Positions 52,546-62,117 of a stretch of DNA of 64,000 nucleotides are shown piece after piece. Positions within the stretch are counted from its first letter, which is position 1. Each line of letters opens with the position of its first letter. The stretch is from positions 1 through 64,000 of the forward strand of contig CANBQT010000003.1 in NCBI GenBank assembly GCA_947371755.1, written 5' to 3'. Under the pieces are notes generated by a model that saw nothing but the letters and a program-made list of their open reading frames with translations, was not told the origin of the DNA and ran no database searches. The stretch comes from Chitinophagaceae bacterium. Lineage in GTDB: Bacteria; Bacteroidota; Bacteroidia; Chitinophagales; Chitinophagaceae. The position numbers and the translations under genes were made by a program.

Positions 52546-53598
52546 TTATAACTCGTTCAAGGCAATTTGCTTTTTAAGTTCGTTGCTTTTAAAAGCTGCT
52601 TCAATAATCTTCATTACCTGAATACCTTCTTTTGCAGTTACAGGCATATCTATGTTTTCACGAATGGCTTTTTTAACCAAAGTATAATAAGTGCCATAAT
52701 TTCCTATTTCAGTTGGAACTTTTTCCCGAATAATTACTCCCTCTTTTTCTGTATGTAAAAGCCCCTGTTCTTCTACTGGTTCAACACCCCAATGAGGGGA
52801 ATTTGGTTTCTGATTGGCCAATAAGGCTGTTTCCTGCACATCAGTTCTTGTTTTATGAAAACTTCCTTTTACCCCGTGAATACTGTAAGAAGGAAATGGT
52901 TCGCGAACAATACAACTTGCTTTTAATCGTACTACTTTATCTGAATAATTTAACAGCAATTCAAAATAGTCGTCAACCAATGACAATGGTCTGGTAATTC
53001 GTATGTCTGCATAAACCGATAGTGGCATACCAAATAAACAAATAGCTTGGTCCACTAAATGTGGTCCAAGATCATTTAAAACCCCTGCTCCGGGACCTGG
53101 TATTTCTTTGTGCAATTTTGGACTCAAGGCCACCCTAAATCGATCGTAATGTATTTCAGCTTCTACAATATCTCCTAACCAATCTTCCTCCACTATTTTC
53201 CTAACCGTTTTGAAATCACTATCCCAACGACGATTTTGAAAAACGGATATTTTTTTATTAACTAAACTTGCAAGTTCATCTAATGCTATTGCTTCTGCAA
53301 TAGTGGTTGTAAAAGCTTTTTCAACTACCGCATGTTTCCCAGCCAGTAGTACTTTTTTTGCATAATCAAAATGGGTATTGGTGGGCGTATTAACAATAAC
53401 AAGCTCAATACTGTCGTCCTCTAATATTTCTTCGAGCGACCGGTATATTTTAATATTCGGATAAAATTCTAAAGAAGCTGACTTAGATCTCTCCCATATT
53501 CCTACCAATTCAAAACCTGGATCAAGAGCTATAAATGGAGCATGAAATACTCTTCCAGACATTCCAAAAGAAAGTATGGCTGTTTTAATGGGTGTCAT
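52546..53598 (-). CDS. Gfo/Idh/MocA-family NAD(P)-dependent oxidoreductase
   Basis: 350 residues. The nucleotide-binding fold starts at AILSFGMSGRVFHAPF; the family EKP motif is present as VVEKAFTTT (EKA instead of EKP), and GPGAGVLNDLGPHLVDQAICLFG gives the catalytic Asp and His. It resembles the YvaA/scyllo-inositol or other sugar dehydrogenase branch. Two glycoside hydrolase genes lie directly upstream on the same strand, so a sugar released from a beta-glucan is a possible substrate. Confidence 0.88.
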   Translation of the reverse strand: MTPIKTAILSFGMSGRVFHAPFIALDPGFELVGIWERSKSASLEFYPNIKIYRSLEEILEDDSIELVIVNTPTNTHFDYAKKVLLAGKHAVVEKAFTTTIAEAIALDELASLVNKKISVFQNRRWDSDFKTVRKIVEEDWLGDIVEAEIHYDRFRVALSPKLHKEIPGPGAGVLNDLGPHLVDQAICLFGMPLSVYADIRITRPLSLVDDYFELLLNYSDKVVRLKASCIVREPFPSYSIHGVKGSFHKTRTDVQETALLANQKPNSPHWGVEPVEEQGLLHTEKEGVIIREKVPTEIGNYGTYYTLVKKAIRENIDMPVTAKEGIQVMKIIEAAFKSNELKKQIALNEL

Positions 53599-53628
53599 AG
53601 TTTCCTATTTCTTGTAAATGAAAAAATT

Positions 53629-54825
53629 CTACTGGAATACTCGAACATAATCAACCACCATTCTTTGAGGGAATGCAGTAGAAGCATCTGGTGGACCAGG
53701 CCATGTTCCTCCAACTGCTACATTGAATATAAAAAAGAAATCACTGTTAAAAGGGTAGGTAGATCCTGCAGTATTAGAAGTAGTGATGGTATTGTAAAGA
53801 ATATCATCAATATAGATCTGAACCTGGTCTTTTACCCATACCATACTAAAAACGTGGAACTGCTGGTCAAATGTGCCAGTTGATAAAGAATATCCTGCTT
53901 CTTTAGAAGCGTGTAAGGTAGTATTCGCACCCCAGTGTAAAGTACCATGAACTCTATTAGGTTCCAAACCTACTAATTCCATAATATCCATTTCCCCACA
54001 AGCAGGCCATCCAACCTGATCTATATTATTACCCAACATCCATAAAGCAGGCCACATACCTTTTGCGGTTGGTACTTTGGCTCTTATATCAATCCTTCCA
54101 AAAGTAAATACTTTCTTTGCTTTTGTAATCATACGAGCAGAAGTATAGACACTACCATTAACATTTTCTTTTCTTGCTTCAATGATCAAATTCCCTTTAG
54201 ATTGAAAAGCATTTTGTGTTCTTCCTGTATAGGTTTCTAATTCTGCATTTCCCCAACCACCAGCTCCTGTTTCAAAAGCCCAGGTTGCCTGATTGATGGT
54301 ATTGCCATCAAATTCATCGCTCCAAACCAGAGTTTTACCTGGGTAAGAAGTGGGGGTTGAATATCCGGTATTATCTACTGGAAAATAAAGAAGGTTCTCA
54401 TTTATAATGGTTCCTGTGCCTTTATTGGTAGCAATAGTACAATTAGTGGGGTTTGACAATTGAACACTAAATGTTTGATTAGCTTTTCTGGTACTGTCTC
54501 CAATTACTTCTACTTCAATAGTTCCTGAATTTGAATTAGCAGGAATAGTTAATGTACCTGATACTGGTTTGTAATCTTTATTGGCTACAGCAGAAGCGTC
54601 AGCTGTAGTATAACTTATATTTATGGCACTGGTACTTACCTTGTCGAGTGTAATGTTAAATTGATATTTCAAATTATTACTAGTGCGTTCATTACTTACA
54701 TCACTGATACTCGCAATGGGCAATGCAACTGGAGGAGTTGTGGGTGCACTTGATCCAGAACCTTTGCTGCAAGACTGTATTAATGTTAAAATAAAAAGCA
54801 AACAAATAATGTAACGAATTTTCAT
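53629..54825 (-). CDS. GH16 endo-beta-glucanase lipoprotein with Calx-beta domain
   Basis: 398 residues. A lipoprotein signal (Cys19 in LTLIQSCS) anchors it; a Calx-beta domain covers about 40-145 (NITYTTADAS-like strands, DYKPVSGTLTIPAN). GH16 follows (about 165-398) with the catalytic GEMDIMELVG (Glu278, Asp280, Glu283). This ExDxxE form is that of laminarinases, beta-1,3(4)-glucanases. Located on the outer membrane surface, it would cut beta-glucan for the GH30 partner. Confidence 0.88.
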   Translation of the reverse strand: MKIRYIICLLFILTLIQSCSKGSGSSAPTTPPVALPIASISDVSNERTSNNLKYQFNITLDKVSTSAINISYTTADASAVANKDYKPVSGTLTIPANSNSGTIEVEVIGDSTRKANQTFSVQLSNPTNCTIATNKGTGTIINENLLYFPVDNTGYSTPTSYPGKTLVWSDEFDGNTINQATWAFETGAGGWGNAELETYTGRTQNAFQSKGNLIIEARKENVNGSVYTSARMITKAKKVFTFGRIDIRAKVPTAKGMWPALWMLGNNIDQVGWPACGEMDIMELVGLEPNRVHGTLHWGANTTLHASKEAGYSLSTGTFDQQFHVFSMVWVKDQVQIYIDDILYNTITTSNTAGSTYPFNSDFFFIFNVAVGGTWPGPPDASTAFPQRMVVDYVRVFQ

Positions 54826-54940
54826 AAAATGATTTTTGCAATCTGTAAATACGAATTTAAAATAGTTTTTTTAATTGATTCAGAAATAAAATGTTGAACA
54901 AAATGCACCTAAATCTGCTAAATACTTCAATTTTTCTGTC

Positions 54941-54971
54941 AAAAAAATACCAATACCCTTTCGGATATTGG
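54941..54971 (-). terminator. Rho-independent terminator of the GH30 gene
   Basis: On the minus strand CCAATATCC, loop GAAA, GGGTATTGG is followed by TATTTTTTTG (stem 54950-54971, T run 54942-54948). Confidence 0.7.
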
Positions 54972-54991
54972 CATCAATATAATATCAATTT

Positions 54992-56458
54992 TTATTCTAT
55001 TACTAAGGTTTGAATAGAATGTGGCAAACTGCTTACTGCAACTGCTTTATTTCCGATACTCATATGGTAAGGAATGGTATCATTACTTGGATTCATTACC
55101 ACCACCACAATGGAACCATTGGTGTTTTGGAACGCAGTAGTTAGAATCTGACCTCTGCTTGCAGAACTGATGATTCGCTTTGCTCCTGGGCGAATAAACT
55201 TTGAGAAATGTCCGATATAATAAAACGAATTCAAATAAGTTAATTCGCCGGTTTTTGTATTGGCGTGCACTGGCGCATAACAAAAATTGCCCACATGGTT
55301 TGGCCCTCCTTTTTCATCCAATAAAATATTCCAATCATTCCATGCAACTGTACCATTATTAAAATCATTGATCATAGATCTGCCATACAGTTCTCCATAT
55401 CTCCATTCTTTAATTCTGGTTGCGTCAAACTTTTCAACACAACCTTCCGTAAACATTAAATGAGTATTAGGAAATGCCTCATGAACACGAGCCACATTAT
55501 CGTAAATATTACCACCGCCAGTCCAACTTTCGTACCAGTGAAAACCTATGCCCCATACATATTTAGCAGCAGCAGGGTCGTTTAAAACAGCACTAGCACG
55601 TTGATATAAAAGATCACGATTATGATCCCATGCAATAAGTTTCTTATCACCTAAGCCTGACTTTACAAGTGTTGGTCCCAAATAGTTTTTAATGAAATTG
55701 GTTTCTTCTTCAGCGGTGTAATTGCAAGACTCCCAGGTTTGCTTAGCCATTGGCTCATTCTGAACACTGAGTGCCCAAATAGGGATTCCAATTTCTTGAT
55801 AGGTTTTAATAAACTTGATATAATAATTGGCCCAGCTTTGATAATAAGCTGGTAATAGCTTGCCGCCATGTAACATGTCTTTATTGTCTTTCATCCAACC
55901 CGGAGGACTCCAAGGGCTTACAAACATGGGTAATTTACCTCCTGCTGCTGCAATAGCTTGTTTGATTAATGGTATGCGGTATTGCTGATCGTGGGCAACA
56001 CTAAATGATTTTAATTCAGTATCGTTTTCTTTTACGTAGGTGTAAGAATCACTGGAAAAATCACAGCTATGAATATTGGTTCTGGCTATAGAAAAGCCTA
56101 TGCCTTTATTTACGTCATAATATTTTTCAAGGAGTTCCTGTTGTTTATTTTTAGGCAATTTTGCAAAGACTTCTGCCGAAGCATCTGTGATAGCACCACC
56201 TACACCCAGAAAGGTTTGAAATTTTTTGTTAGGGTCTACAAATACAGCAGGCTCTGTTTCAAAAGGCTGTCCATAAGCACTAAAGTTCAGAACTGCGGTC
56301 TGAGTTAAACGAAGGTTACTGTTTTCAGCAGTAGTGTAAACGGTTACTTTTGTTTCCTTCTTTTTGATAGGATCTGAAGTAATTGTTTTTTGATTGTTTG
56401 TGGAGGGATGCAAGGCTAACAAAGCAGTTGCAATCGTACTCAATAGAATTTGATACAT
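54992..56458 (-). CDS. GH30 family glycoside hydrolase
   Basis: 488 residues. Signal peptide, then the barrel with GVGGAITDASAEVF (about 85-98), acid/base Glu235 in LSVQNEPMA and nucleophile Glu338 in MFTEGCVE. GH30 members cut beta-1,6-glucan, glucosylceramide or xylan. With a GH16 laminarinase directly downstream, beta-1,6-branched beta-1,3-glucan (laminarin or fungal glucan) is the most economical guess. A terminator separates it from GH16, so the two are regulated separately. Confidence 0.88.
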   Translation of the reverse strand: MYQILLSTIATALLALHPSTNNQKTITSDPIKKKETKVTVYTTAENSNLRLTQTAVLNFSAYGQPFETEPAVFVDPNKKFQTFLGVGGAITDASAEVFAKLPKNKQQELLEKYYDVNKGIGFSIARTNIHSCDFSSDSYTYVKENDTELKSFSVAHDQQYRIPLIKQAIAAAGGKLPMFVSPWSPPGWMKDNKDMLHGGKLLPAYYQSWANYYIKFIKTYQEIGIPIWALSVQNEPMAKQTWESCNYTAEEETNFIKNYLGPTLVKSGLGDKKLIAWDHNRDLLYQRASAVLNDPAAAKYVWGIGFHWYESWTGGGNIYDNVARVHEAFPNTHLMFTEGCVEKFDATRIKEWRYGELYGRSMINDFNNGTVAWNDWNILLDEKGGPNHVGNFCYAPVHANTKTGELTYLNSFYYIGHFSKFIRPGAKRIISSASRGQILTTAFQNTNGSIVVVVMNPSNDTIPYHMSIGNKAVAVSSLPHSIQTLVIE

Positions 56459-56513
56459 GGCAATAGTTAGAATAAGTGATATATAAAATTACTCTCTTTT
56501 TGCCTTAATCATC

Positions 56514-57332
56514 TTACCTGATACCTTTATTTTTCAGAAATTGAATGAGTGCCTCCGGATGGTCTGACTGTAACCCATCTACCCTTAATCCAATGGCTTC
56601 TTCCCAGAATTCTGATTCTCTGGAATCCTGGATATCAGGCCAAACCATTGTTTTATTTTTTTGTGCTGCTCTTACCATACTTATATTGTATTCCTTATAT
56701 GAACCATCAAGAACTGAAACTGGATATTGTTTAAGAAAATTAGCAAGTGAACTACTATCCTGTATGTTACCCGGAAAACTAACAATCAATGGTATTTCTG
56801 GTGCAATCTCCATCCATTTTTTTGCTTGTACTGGAAAATTGATATAAACGACAACTTGTTTTTCTACCCCATATTTTAAAAGCATTTGATAGGTCTTTAA
56901 AACATCAGCGTCTTTAAAATCAAGATAAATATTGATCTTATTTTTGACGAGTTTTAAAACATCTTCGAGTTTTGGAATGTGGTATTTACCCCATTCCGGT
57001 TTCGATTTTTCTTCTACTTGAAAAGTAGTTAATTCAGATAATGTGAGGTCTTTGATTTTCCCTTTGCCATTTGTCATTCGATCAATGGTTCCGTCATGCA
57101 TGATAATTAACGCACTATCTTTCGTTGTTCTCAAATCGATTTCTATATAATCTGCCCCAACAGCAATCGCATTTTCATATGCTTTAAGTGTATTTTCTGG
57201 TGCGGAAACATGATTGCCTCTATGAGCAATTACAATAAACTTGTTTTTACTGATAGGTAAAGGAGCCATATCTTGCTGACCCTGTATGTTGAAATGTATA
57301 AAGAGGATTAAGAGAGAAAATATGGAGCGCAT
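56514..57332 (-). CDS. Secreted glycerophosphodiester phosphodiesterase (GDPD)
   Basis: 272 residues. Signal peptide MRSIFSLLILFIHFNIQGQ, then the TIM-barrel motif IAHRGNHVSAPENTLKAYENAIAVGADYIEIDLRTTKD (catalytic His, Glu, Asp) and MHDGTIDRMTNGKG (second His). It hydrolyses glycerophosphodiesters to glycerol-3-phosphate and an alcohol, here in the periplasm. The -7 box lies 7 bases before the ATG. Confidence 0.9.
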   Translation of the reverse strand: MRSIFSLLILFIHFNIQGQQDMAPLPISKNKFIVIAHRGNHVSAPENTLKAYENAIAVGADYIEIDLRTTKDSALIIMHDGTIDRMTNGKGKIKDLTLSELTTFQVEEKSKPEWGKYHIPKLEDVLKLVKNKINIYLDFKDADVLKTYQMLLKYGVEKQVVVYINFPVQAKKWMEIAPEIPLIVSFPGNIQDSSSLANFLKQYPVSVLDGSYKEYNISMVRAAQKNKTMVWPDIQDSRESEFWEEAIGLRVDGLQSDHPEALIQFLKNKGIR

Positions 57333-57339
57333 TTTTTAT

Positions 57340-57347
57340 CAAACATA
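57340..57347 (-). promoter_or_regulatory. -7 promoter box (TATGTTTG) just before the GDPD gene
   Basis: Minus-strand TATGTTTG, 7 bases upstream of the ATG at 57332; an almost leaderless transcript is expected. Confidence 0.45.
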
Positions 57348-57439
57348 TCAAACCAATATGAACTCAATATTAATTCATCTTCATAACTAAAGTAGGATGA
57401 TGAAAAATAATTACTAACTTTTAAATTCAAAACATAGAA

Positions 57440-57955
57440 ATGAAAAGGATTTTAATCGCTATTTTTTCTTTGATTACTATATGTAATATTAATGCGTCTG
57501 CTAATTTATCTGATAATGAACCTCGTACAACAATATCTATCGATACAATCGGGATTTTTGGTATTAAAAACCTGATCAAAAATAAATCTGAAAAGCTTCG
57601 TGTAATCAATGTTTGGGCTACCTGGTGTGGACCCTGTGTATCTGAATTTTCAGATTTTGTAAAGATGAATCAAAAATTTCAGGACCGAAATTTTGAATGG
57701 GTTACCATCAGTGCAGACCCTCCCAAAAAGCAATCTAAAGTGTTGAAGTTTTTACAAAAAAAACAAGCAATAGGGACTAACTATATTTTTAATTCTGAAG
57801 ACCTGATTCAATTGATAGAAACAGTAGATCCCAGATGGCGTGGCCTCATTCCATACACGATGATAGTGGAACCCGGTGGCAAAATAGTATATGCACGAGA
57901 GGGTGTCATAAACCCAAATGAAATCAATAGTATTATTGAAAGTTCTCTACGTTAA
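57440..57955 (+). CDS. TlpA-like periplasmic thioredoxin
   Basis: 171 residues. Signal peptide MKRILIAIFSLITICNINASA, then a thioredoxin-like domain with NVWATWCGPCVSEF (Cys63, Cys66) and the cis-Pro region GLIPYTMIVEPGGKIV. The ATWCGPC form is typical of TlpA/ResA-type periplasmic disulfide reductases. It converges on the ChaN-like gene, 11 bp away. Confidence 0.87.
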   Translation: MKRILIAIFSLITICNINASANLSDNEPRTTISIDTIGIFGIKNLIKNKSEKLRVINVWATWCGPCVSEFSDFVKMNQKFQDRNFEWVTISADPPKKQSKVLKFLQKKQAIGTNYIFNSEDLIQLIETVDPRWRGLIPYTMIVEPGGKIVYAREGVINPNEINSIIESSLR

Positions 57956-57966
57956 TGCAAGTGTGA

Positions 57967-58821
57967 TCAATAAGTATTTGTCATGTCTTCATCCACACAA
58001 ATAATATAATCTGCTTTACCTTTGTTTTCTGCCAATAACTTTTTCACGTCCTTTTGCGTTACAGTAGTGATGGTTGCAATTTTCAGATCAGGTCTTGCCT
58101 TTTTAAGGTACCATCCAATTCCTTCGTAGTTTTCTGAATGATAAGAACCATTAAAATGAATGAATAAACTTCCGGGTTGGTAATACTTTAAAATAAAATA
58201 TGCCATTGTTGCGTCTTTAATGGCTTGTGCTTTGGGAAGATTGTCGCCCCCATGTCCACCCATCATGGCAATCATATTTTTATATCCTGGTAATTCTGGA
58301 TCATAAGCAATGGGTAGGGGAGCGATCCATGATTTTTCTTTAGCGCTTAAAGTATCCAAAGCTGCAAATCCACCTTTAGCTACTAAAGAAGCATATCTTC
58401 TGGGTATATTATCTGCGGCAAATGCGATCTTGTTCTCTTTTGCAAAATTTACCAATGGTGCATAATCTGTAGGATAGTTTTTCCATAAACGTGCTAAAGA
58501 ATCCAATGTCTTTTGCTTGATTTCACCACGTAAATATTGATCCAATGCTTGCTGATTATCTTGCTCAAACATTTCAGCACCCATTACTAAGGCTCTTCTT
58601 TCTTTAGCATCTTTGGTCAGTTCCAGTTGCAGCCAGTGTGCAATGGCATTGTTATGAAATTCTCCGAAAAGAATGATATCGTTTTCAGTAATCTTGTTGA
58701 GCATTTTGCCAAATGAAACCTTTTTTCCTTTGGCAGTATATAAAATATAGGCAGGTTTATCTTGGGCTGCCACCATTGCAGCAAAACTGAGGAGTAACAG
58801 GAATAAGTTGATTTTTCTCAT
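57967..58821 (-). CDS. ChaN-like (haem-binding uptake / Tiki superfamily) exported protein
   Basis: 284 residues. Signal peptide MRKINLFLLLLSFAAMVAAQ. DIILFGEFHNNAIAHWLQLEL is the ChaN/EreA-like signature, with GAEMFEQDNQQALDQYL and ADNIPRRYASLVAKGG following. ChaN binds haem; the superfamily also contains TraB/PrgY and Tiki-type peptidases. Its ATG at 58821 lies 15 bases from a 144-bp heptanucleotide array, so its promoter or leader must lie in or beyond the array. Confidence 0.82.
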   Translation of the reverse strand: MRKINLFLLLLSFAAMVAAQDKPAYILYTAKGKKVSFGKMLNKITENDIILFGEFHNNAIAHWLQLELTKDAKERRALVMGAEMFEQDNQQALDQYLRGEIKQKTLDSLARLWKNYPTDYAPLVNFAKENKIAFAADNIPRRYASLVAKGGFAALDTLSAKEKSWIAPLPIAYDPELPGYKNMIAMMGGHGGDNLPKAQAIKDATMAYFILKYYQPGSLFIHFNGSYHSENYEGIGWYLKKARPDLKIATITTVTQKDVKKLLAENKGKADYIICVDEDMTNTY

Positions 58822-58836
58822 AATTAAAGCTAGATA

Positions 58837-58980
58837 AAAAAGTAAAAAGTAAAAAGTAAAAAGTAAAAAGTAAAAAGTAAAAAGTAAAAAGTAAAAAGTG
58901 AAGAGTGAAGAGTGAAGAGTGAAGAGTGAAGAGTGAAGAGTGAAGAGTGAAGAGTGAAGAGTGAAGAGTGAAGAGTGAAG
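58837..58980. repeat. Heptanucleotide array (AAAAAGT)9(GAAGAGT)11
   Basis: Nine exact AAAAAGT copies (58837-58899) run directly into eleven exact GAAGAGT copies (58900-58976) plus a partial GAAG. The units differ by two bases. The array lies 15 bases upstream of the ChaN-like gene start. The longer reading frame across it (58757-59050) is only the repeat translated. Copy number changes would shift promoter or leader spacing by 7 bases per unit. Confidence 0.95.
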
Positions 58981-59004
58981 TTTTAAACGCTTCGCGTTTA
59001 AAAC
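58980..59004. repeat. 11-bp hairpin next to the heptamer array
   Basis: GTTTTAAACGC (58980-58990), TTC, GCGTTTAAAAC (58994-59004), followed by GAATAAA. It resembles the hairpin and tail at 8032-8061. Confidence 0.5.
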
Positions 59005-59041
59005 GAATAAAATAAAGAATAATAAAGTAAGTTAAAAGTTT

Positions 59042-59067
59042 CCCCTCCATCGCATGCGATGGAGGGG
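59042..59067. repeat. 26-bp perfect palindrome of the CCCCTCC..GGAGGGG type
   Basis: CCCCTCCATCGCA is followed at once by its exact complement TGCGATGGAGGGG. It continues as a GC-rich tail (GCGAAGGGCGGGGTGGTT, 59080-59097) that resembles 40211-40245. Together with 40199-40322 this is a dispersed intergenic repeat family. The 58822-59186 gap holds only this, the hairpin, the heptamer array and one promoter box. Confidence 0.7.
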
Positions 59068-59125
59068 TGCTCCAGCGTAGCGAAGGGCGGGGTGGTTATG
59101 ACACGATAAGAAAATGCAAGACTTG

Positions 59126-59133
59126 TAAATTTG
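59126..59133 (+). promoter_or_regulatory. -7 promoter box (TAAATTTG) of the small membrane protein gene
   Basis: TAAATTTG, 53 bases upstream of the ATG at 59187. Confidence 0.45.
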
Positions 59134-59186
59134 AAATTTTGCATTTATCTTGATAGACAAATCATTATTTACTTAAAACGATTGCT

Positions 59187-59618
59187 ATGAGTAACACATT
59201 TAATTCAAAAAAATTTCTTATCTCAGGATTAGTTGGGGGCATTGTTTCATTCTTTATTGGATTTTTGATCTATGGCATTATACTTGCAAAATTGATGGAC
59301 GCAAGCACAGGTTCCGCAACCAATGTGATGCGCGGACCCAATGACATGGTGTATTGGTCAATTATGCTGGGCAGCCTTTTTATGGGTTTAACGCTTGCCT
59401 ATATTTTTGAATTGGCAAAGATTAAAACTATTGGCAGTGGATGTATGGTTGGCGCCATTGCAGGCCTTCTGATCATCGCAGGGCATGACTTTACCAGTTA
59501 TGGAACCTCAAATTTATTTAACCTCAATGGATTATTTGCAGATGTAATAGCTAGCACCATCATGCAGGGAATTACTGGCGCAGCGATTGGGTTTGTGAAT
59601 TCAAAGGTGAAAGATTAA
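59187..59618 (+). CDS. Small membrane protein of unknown function
   Basis: 143 residues with four hydrophobic segments (about 12-34, 56-75, 82-99, 115-138) joined by short loops. Gly/Ser-rich helices (LISGLVGGIVSFFIGFLIYGIIL) suggest tight helix packing. No catalytic residues or family motif recognised. It stands alone, convergent with aconitase, behind a -7 box. Confidence 0.65.
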   Translation: MSNTFNSKKFLISGLVGGIVSFFIGFLIYGIILAKLMDASTGSATNVMRGPNDMVYWSIMLGSLFMGLTLAYIFELAKIKTIGSGCMVGAIAGLLIIAGHDFTSYGTSNLFNLNGLFADVIASTIMQGITGAAIGFVNSKVKD

Positions 59619-59623
59619 AAATA

Positions 59624-59655
59624 AAAAGCCCAAAAGAATTAACTTTTGGGCTTTT
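59624..59655. terminator. Bidirectional terminator between the membrane protein and aconitase genes
   Basis: AAAAGCCCAAAAG (59624-59636), loop AATTAA, CTTTTGGGCTTTT (59643-59655); A-rich on the left and T-rich on the right, so it can serve both converging genes. Confidence 0.85.
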
Positions 59656-59676
59656 ATATTTTTGAAGTAACTAGGA

Positions 59677-61947
59677 CTATGCGCCTGCTACTTGCTTACG
59701 TATGATATTCAAAGCTGCACCTGCTTTGAACCAATCAATTTGCTGTTGGTTATAGGTATGGTTTGCAACAATTGTATCTTTTGTGCCATCTGCATGATTA
59801 AATACCAATGTCAAAGCTGTGCCTGGTGTAAAGTTTGTTAAACCAATAACATCAACACTGTCATCTTCCTGGATCTTATCATAATCAGATTTATCGTTGA
59901 AGGTAAGGGCCAACATGCCTTGCTTTTTCAGGTTGGTTTCGTGAATACGAGCAAATGACTTGGTCAATACCACACGCACTCCTAAATGACGAGGTTCCAT
60001 TGCTGCATGCTCACGGCTACTTCCTTCTCCGTAGTTTTCATCACCTACAACAATACTGCCAATTCCGGCAGCTTTGTATGCACGTTGAGTTGCAGGTACA
60101 GGGCCGTATTCGCCAGTCAACTGATTCTTAATATTATCAGTTTTTTCGTTGTAGAAGTTCACTGCACCTATCAACATATTATTGCTGATATTATCTAGGT
60201 GTCCACGGAATTTTAACCATGGACCAGCCATTGAAATATGGTCAGTAGTACATTTGCCTTTTGCTTTGATCAGGAGTTTTAAGCTCTTCAAATCATTACC
60301 ATCCCATGCAGCAAATGGATCTAATAATTGTAAGCGTTTACTTGCAGGGTCAACTGCAACAGAAACACCACTTCCATCAGCAGCAGGAGCCTGATAACCT
60401 GCGTCTTCCACTGCATATCCTCGTACTGGCAATTCCCAGCCGCTTGGCTCATCTAATTTTACTTGCTCGCCCTTATCGTTTGTAAGTGTATCTGTAATAG
60501 GATTGAAAGTAAGATCTCCGGCAATTGCCAATGCAGTTACTAATTCTGGTGAAGCAACAAATGCATAGGTATTCGGATTGCCATCTGCACGTTTTGCAAA
60601 GTTTCTATTGAAACTGTGAACAATAGTGTTTTTCTCTTTTTTCTCAGCTCCAACACGATCCCACATTCCGATACATGGTCCGCATGCATTTGCAAAAACA
60701 TCGGCACCTACACTTTGGAATACTTCCAGAAATCCATCTCTTGCGATGGTATAACGAACTTGCTCTGAACCTGGGGTGATTTTGAATTCAGCAGCTAATT
60801 TCAATCCTTTTGAATCTAATTGTTTTGCTAAGCTTACTGCTCTGCTGATGTCTTCATAAGAAGAGTTGGTGCAGCTTCCAATTAAACCTACTTCCACTTT
60901 GGTAGGCCATCCGTTTGCAGCTGCAACTTCTTTCATTTTAGAAATTGGGGTTGCTAAATCTGGCGTAAATGGTCCGTTCAAATGTGGTTCTAATGTGCTT
61001 AAGTCCAATTCAATTACTTCGTCGAAGTATTGAGAAGGATTTGCATAAACTTCTGGATCTGCAGTTAGATATTCTTTTACTGCATCTGCGGCAGCAGCGA
61101 TATCTGCGCGACCAGTTGCAGAAAGGTATCTGCTCATACTTTCGTCGTATCCGAATGTAGAAGTGGTTGCGCCAACTTCAGCACCCATATTACAAATGGT
61201 TCCTTTACCAGTACAACTCATGCTAGTGGCACCTTCACCAAAATATTCTACAATGGCACCTGTTCCACCTTTTACAGTAAGGATTCCAGCAACTTTTAAG
61301 ATGACATCTTTAGGTGCAGTCCAACCACTTAGTTTTCCTGTAAGTTTAATACCGATTAATTTAGGCCATTTTAATTCCCATGGCAAGCCTGCCATCACAT
61401 CACAAGCATCTGCACCACCCACACCAATTGCAATCATTCCTAATCCACCAGCGTTAACTGTATGTGAATCGGTACCTATCATCATGCCTCCTGGGAATGC
61501 ATAATTTTCAAGTACAACCTGGTGAATGATTCCAGCACCTGGTTTCCAAAAACCTATTCCATATTTATTCGATACAGAAGCCAAGAAATCATATACTTCT
61601 TTACTCTCTGTATTAGCAACTTGTAAATCTTCTTTTGCTTCTACTTTAGCGGTGATCAGGTGATCGCAATGTACGGTAGAAGGTACTGCCACTTTAGGAC
61701 GTCCTGCCTGCATGAACTGTAATAAAGCCATTTGCGCTGTTGCATCCTGCATCGCAACGCGATCTGGAGCAAAATCTACATAATGTTTACCACGCTCAAA
61801 ACCACTCAAAGGCTGATCAGCGTGCAAGTGGGCAAACAATATTTTTTCTGAAAGGGTAAGAGGTCTGCCCAAGGCTGTACGAGCTGCATTTACTTTAGCT
61901 GGCATTTCTGCGTACAGTTTTTTGATCATTTCGATATCAAAAGCCAT
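59677..61947 (-). CDS. acn: Aconitate hydratase
   Basis: 756 residues. The 4Fe-4S ligand Cys sit in [16 protein letters not shown] and [39 protein letters not shown] and the mobile-domain [45 protein letters not shown] are diagnostic. It interconverts citrate and isocitrate in the TCA cycle. The length fits the mitochondrial-type aconitase, not the longer AcnA or AcnB. Monocistronic, with a terminator behind it. Confidence 0.95.
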   Translation of the reverse strand: MAFDIEMIKKLYAEMPAKVNAARTALGRPLTLSEKILFAHLHADQPLSGFERGKHYVDFAPDRVAMQDATAQMALLQFMQAGRPKVAVPSTVHCDHLITAKVEAKEDLQVANTESKEVYDFLASVSNKYGIGFWKPGAGIIHQVVLENYAFPGGMMIGTDSHTVNAGGLGMIAIGVGGADACDVMAGLPWELKWPKLIGIKLTGKLSGWTAPKDVILKVAGILTVKGGTGAIVEYFGEGATSMSCTGKGTICNMGAEVGATTSTFGYDESMSRYLSATGRADIAAAADAVKEYLTADPEVYANPSQYFDEVIELDLSTLEPHLNGPFTPDLATPISKMKEVAAANGWPTKVEVGLIGSCTNSSYEDISRAVSLAKQLDSKGLKLAAEFKITPGSEQVRYTIARDGFLEVFQSVGADVFANACGPCIGMWDRVGAEKKEKNTIVHSFNRNFAKRADGNPNTYAFVASPELVTALAIAGDLTFNPITDTLTNDKGEQVKLDEPSGWELPVRGYAVEDAGYQAPAADGSGVSVAVDPASKRLQLLDPFAAWDGNDLKSLKLLIKAKGKCTTDHISMAGPWLKFRGHLDNISNNMLIGAVNFYNEKTDNIKNQLTGEYGPVPATQRAYKAAGIGSIVVGDENYGEGSSREHAAMEPRHLGVRVVLTKSFARIHETNLKKQGMLALTFNDKSDYDKIQEDDSVDVIGLTNFTPGTALTLVFNHADGTKDTIVANHTYNQQQIDWFKAGAALNIIRKQVAGA

Positions 61948-62117
61948 AGTCTGAAAAATTTATGTTTTGAGAGGTTAATTTTTGATGCCTTAAAAGGTTT
62001 CAGTGCGCGAATTTACGTTAAAACCGCCTCAGGAGAAAAACTGTTTTGAACAATTATTCGTTTCAATTGTCTATTTTTATGATAATATCAATACCCTAGT
62101 ATTAAAAAACGGTCATC

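Noticed and set aside
58757-59050. A 97-residue reading frame with repeated LFTLHSS and LLFTFYF
   Set aside because: It is only the heptanucleotide array read in frame; it has no independent start signal or codon structure.
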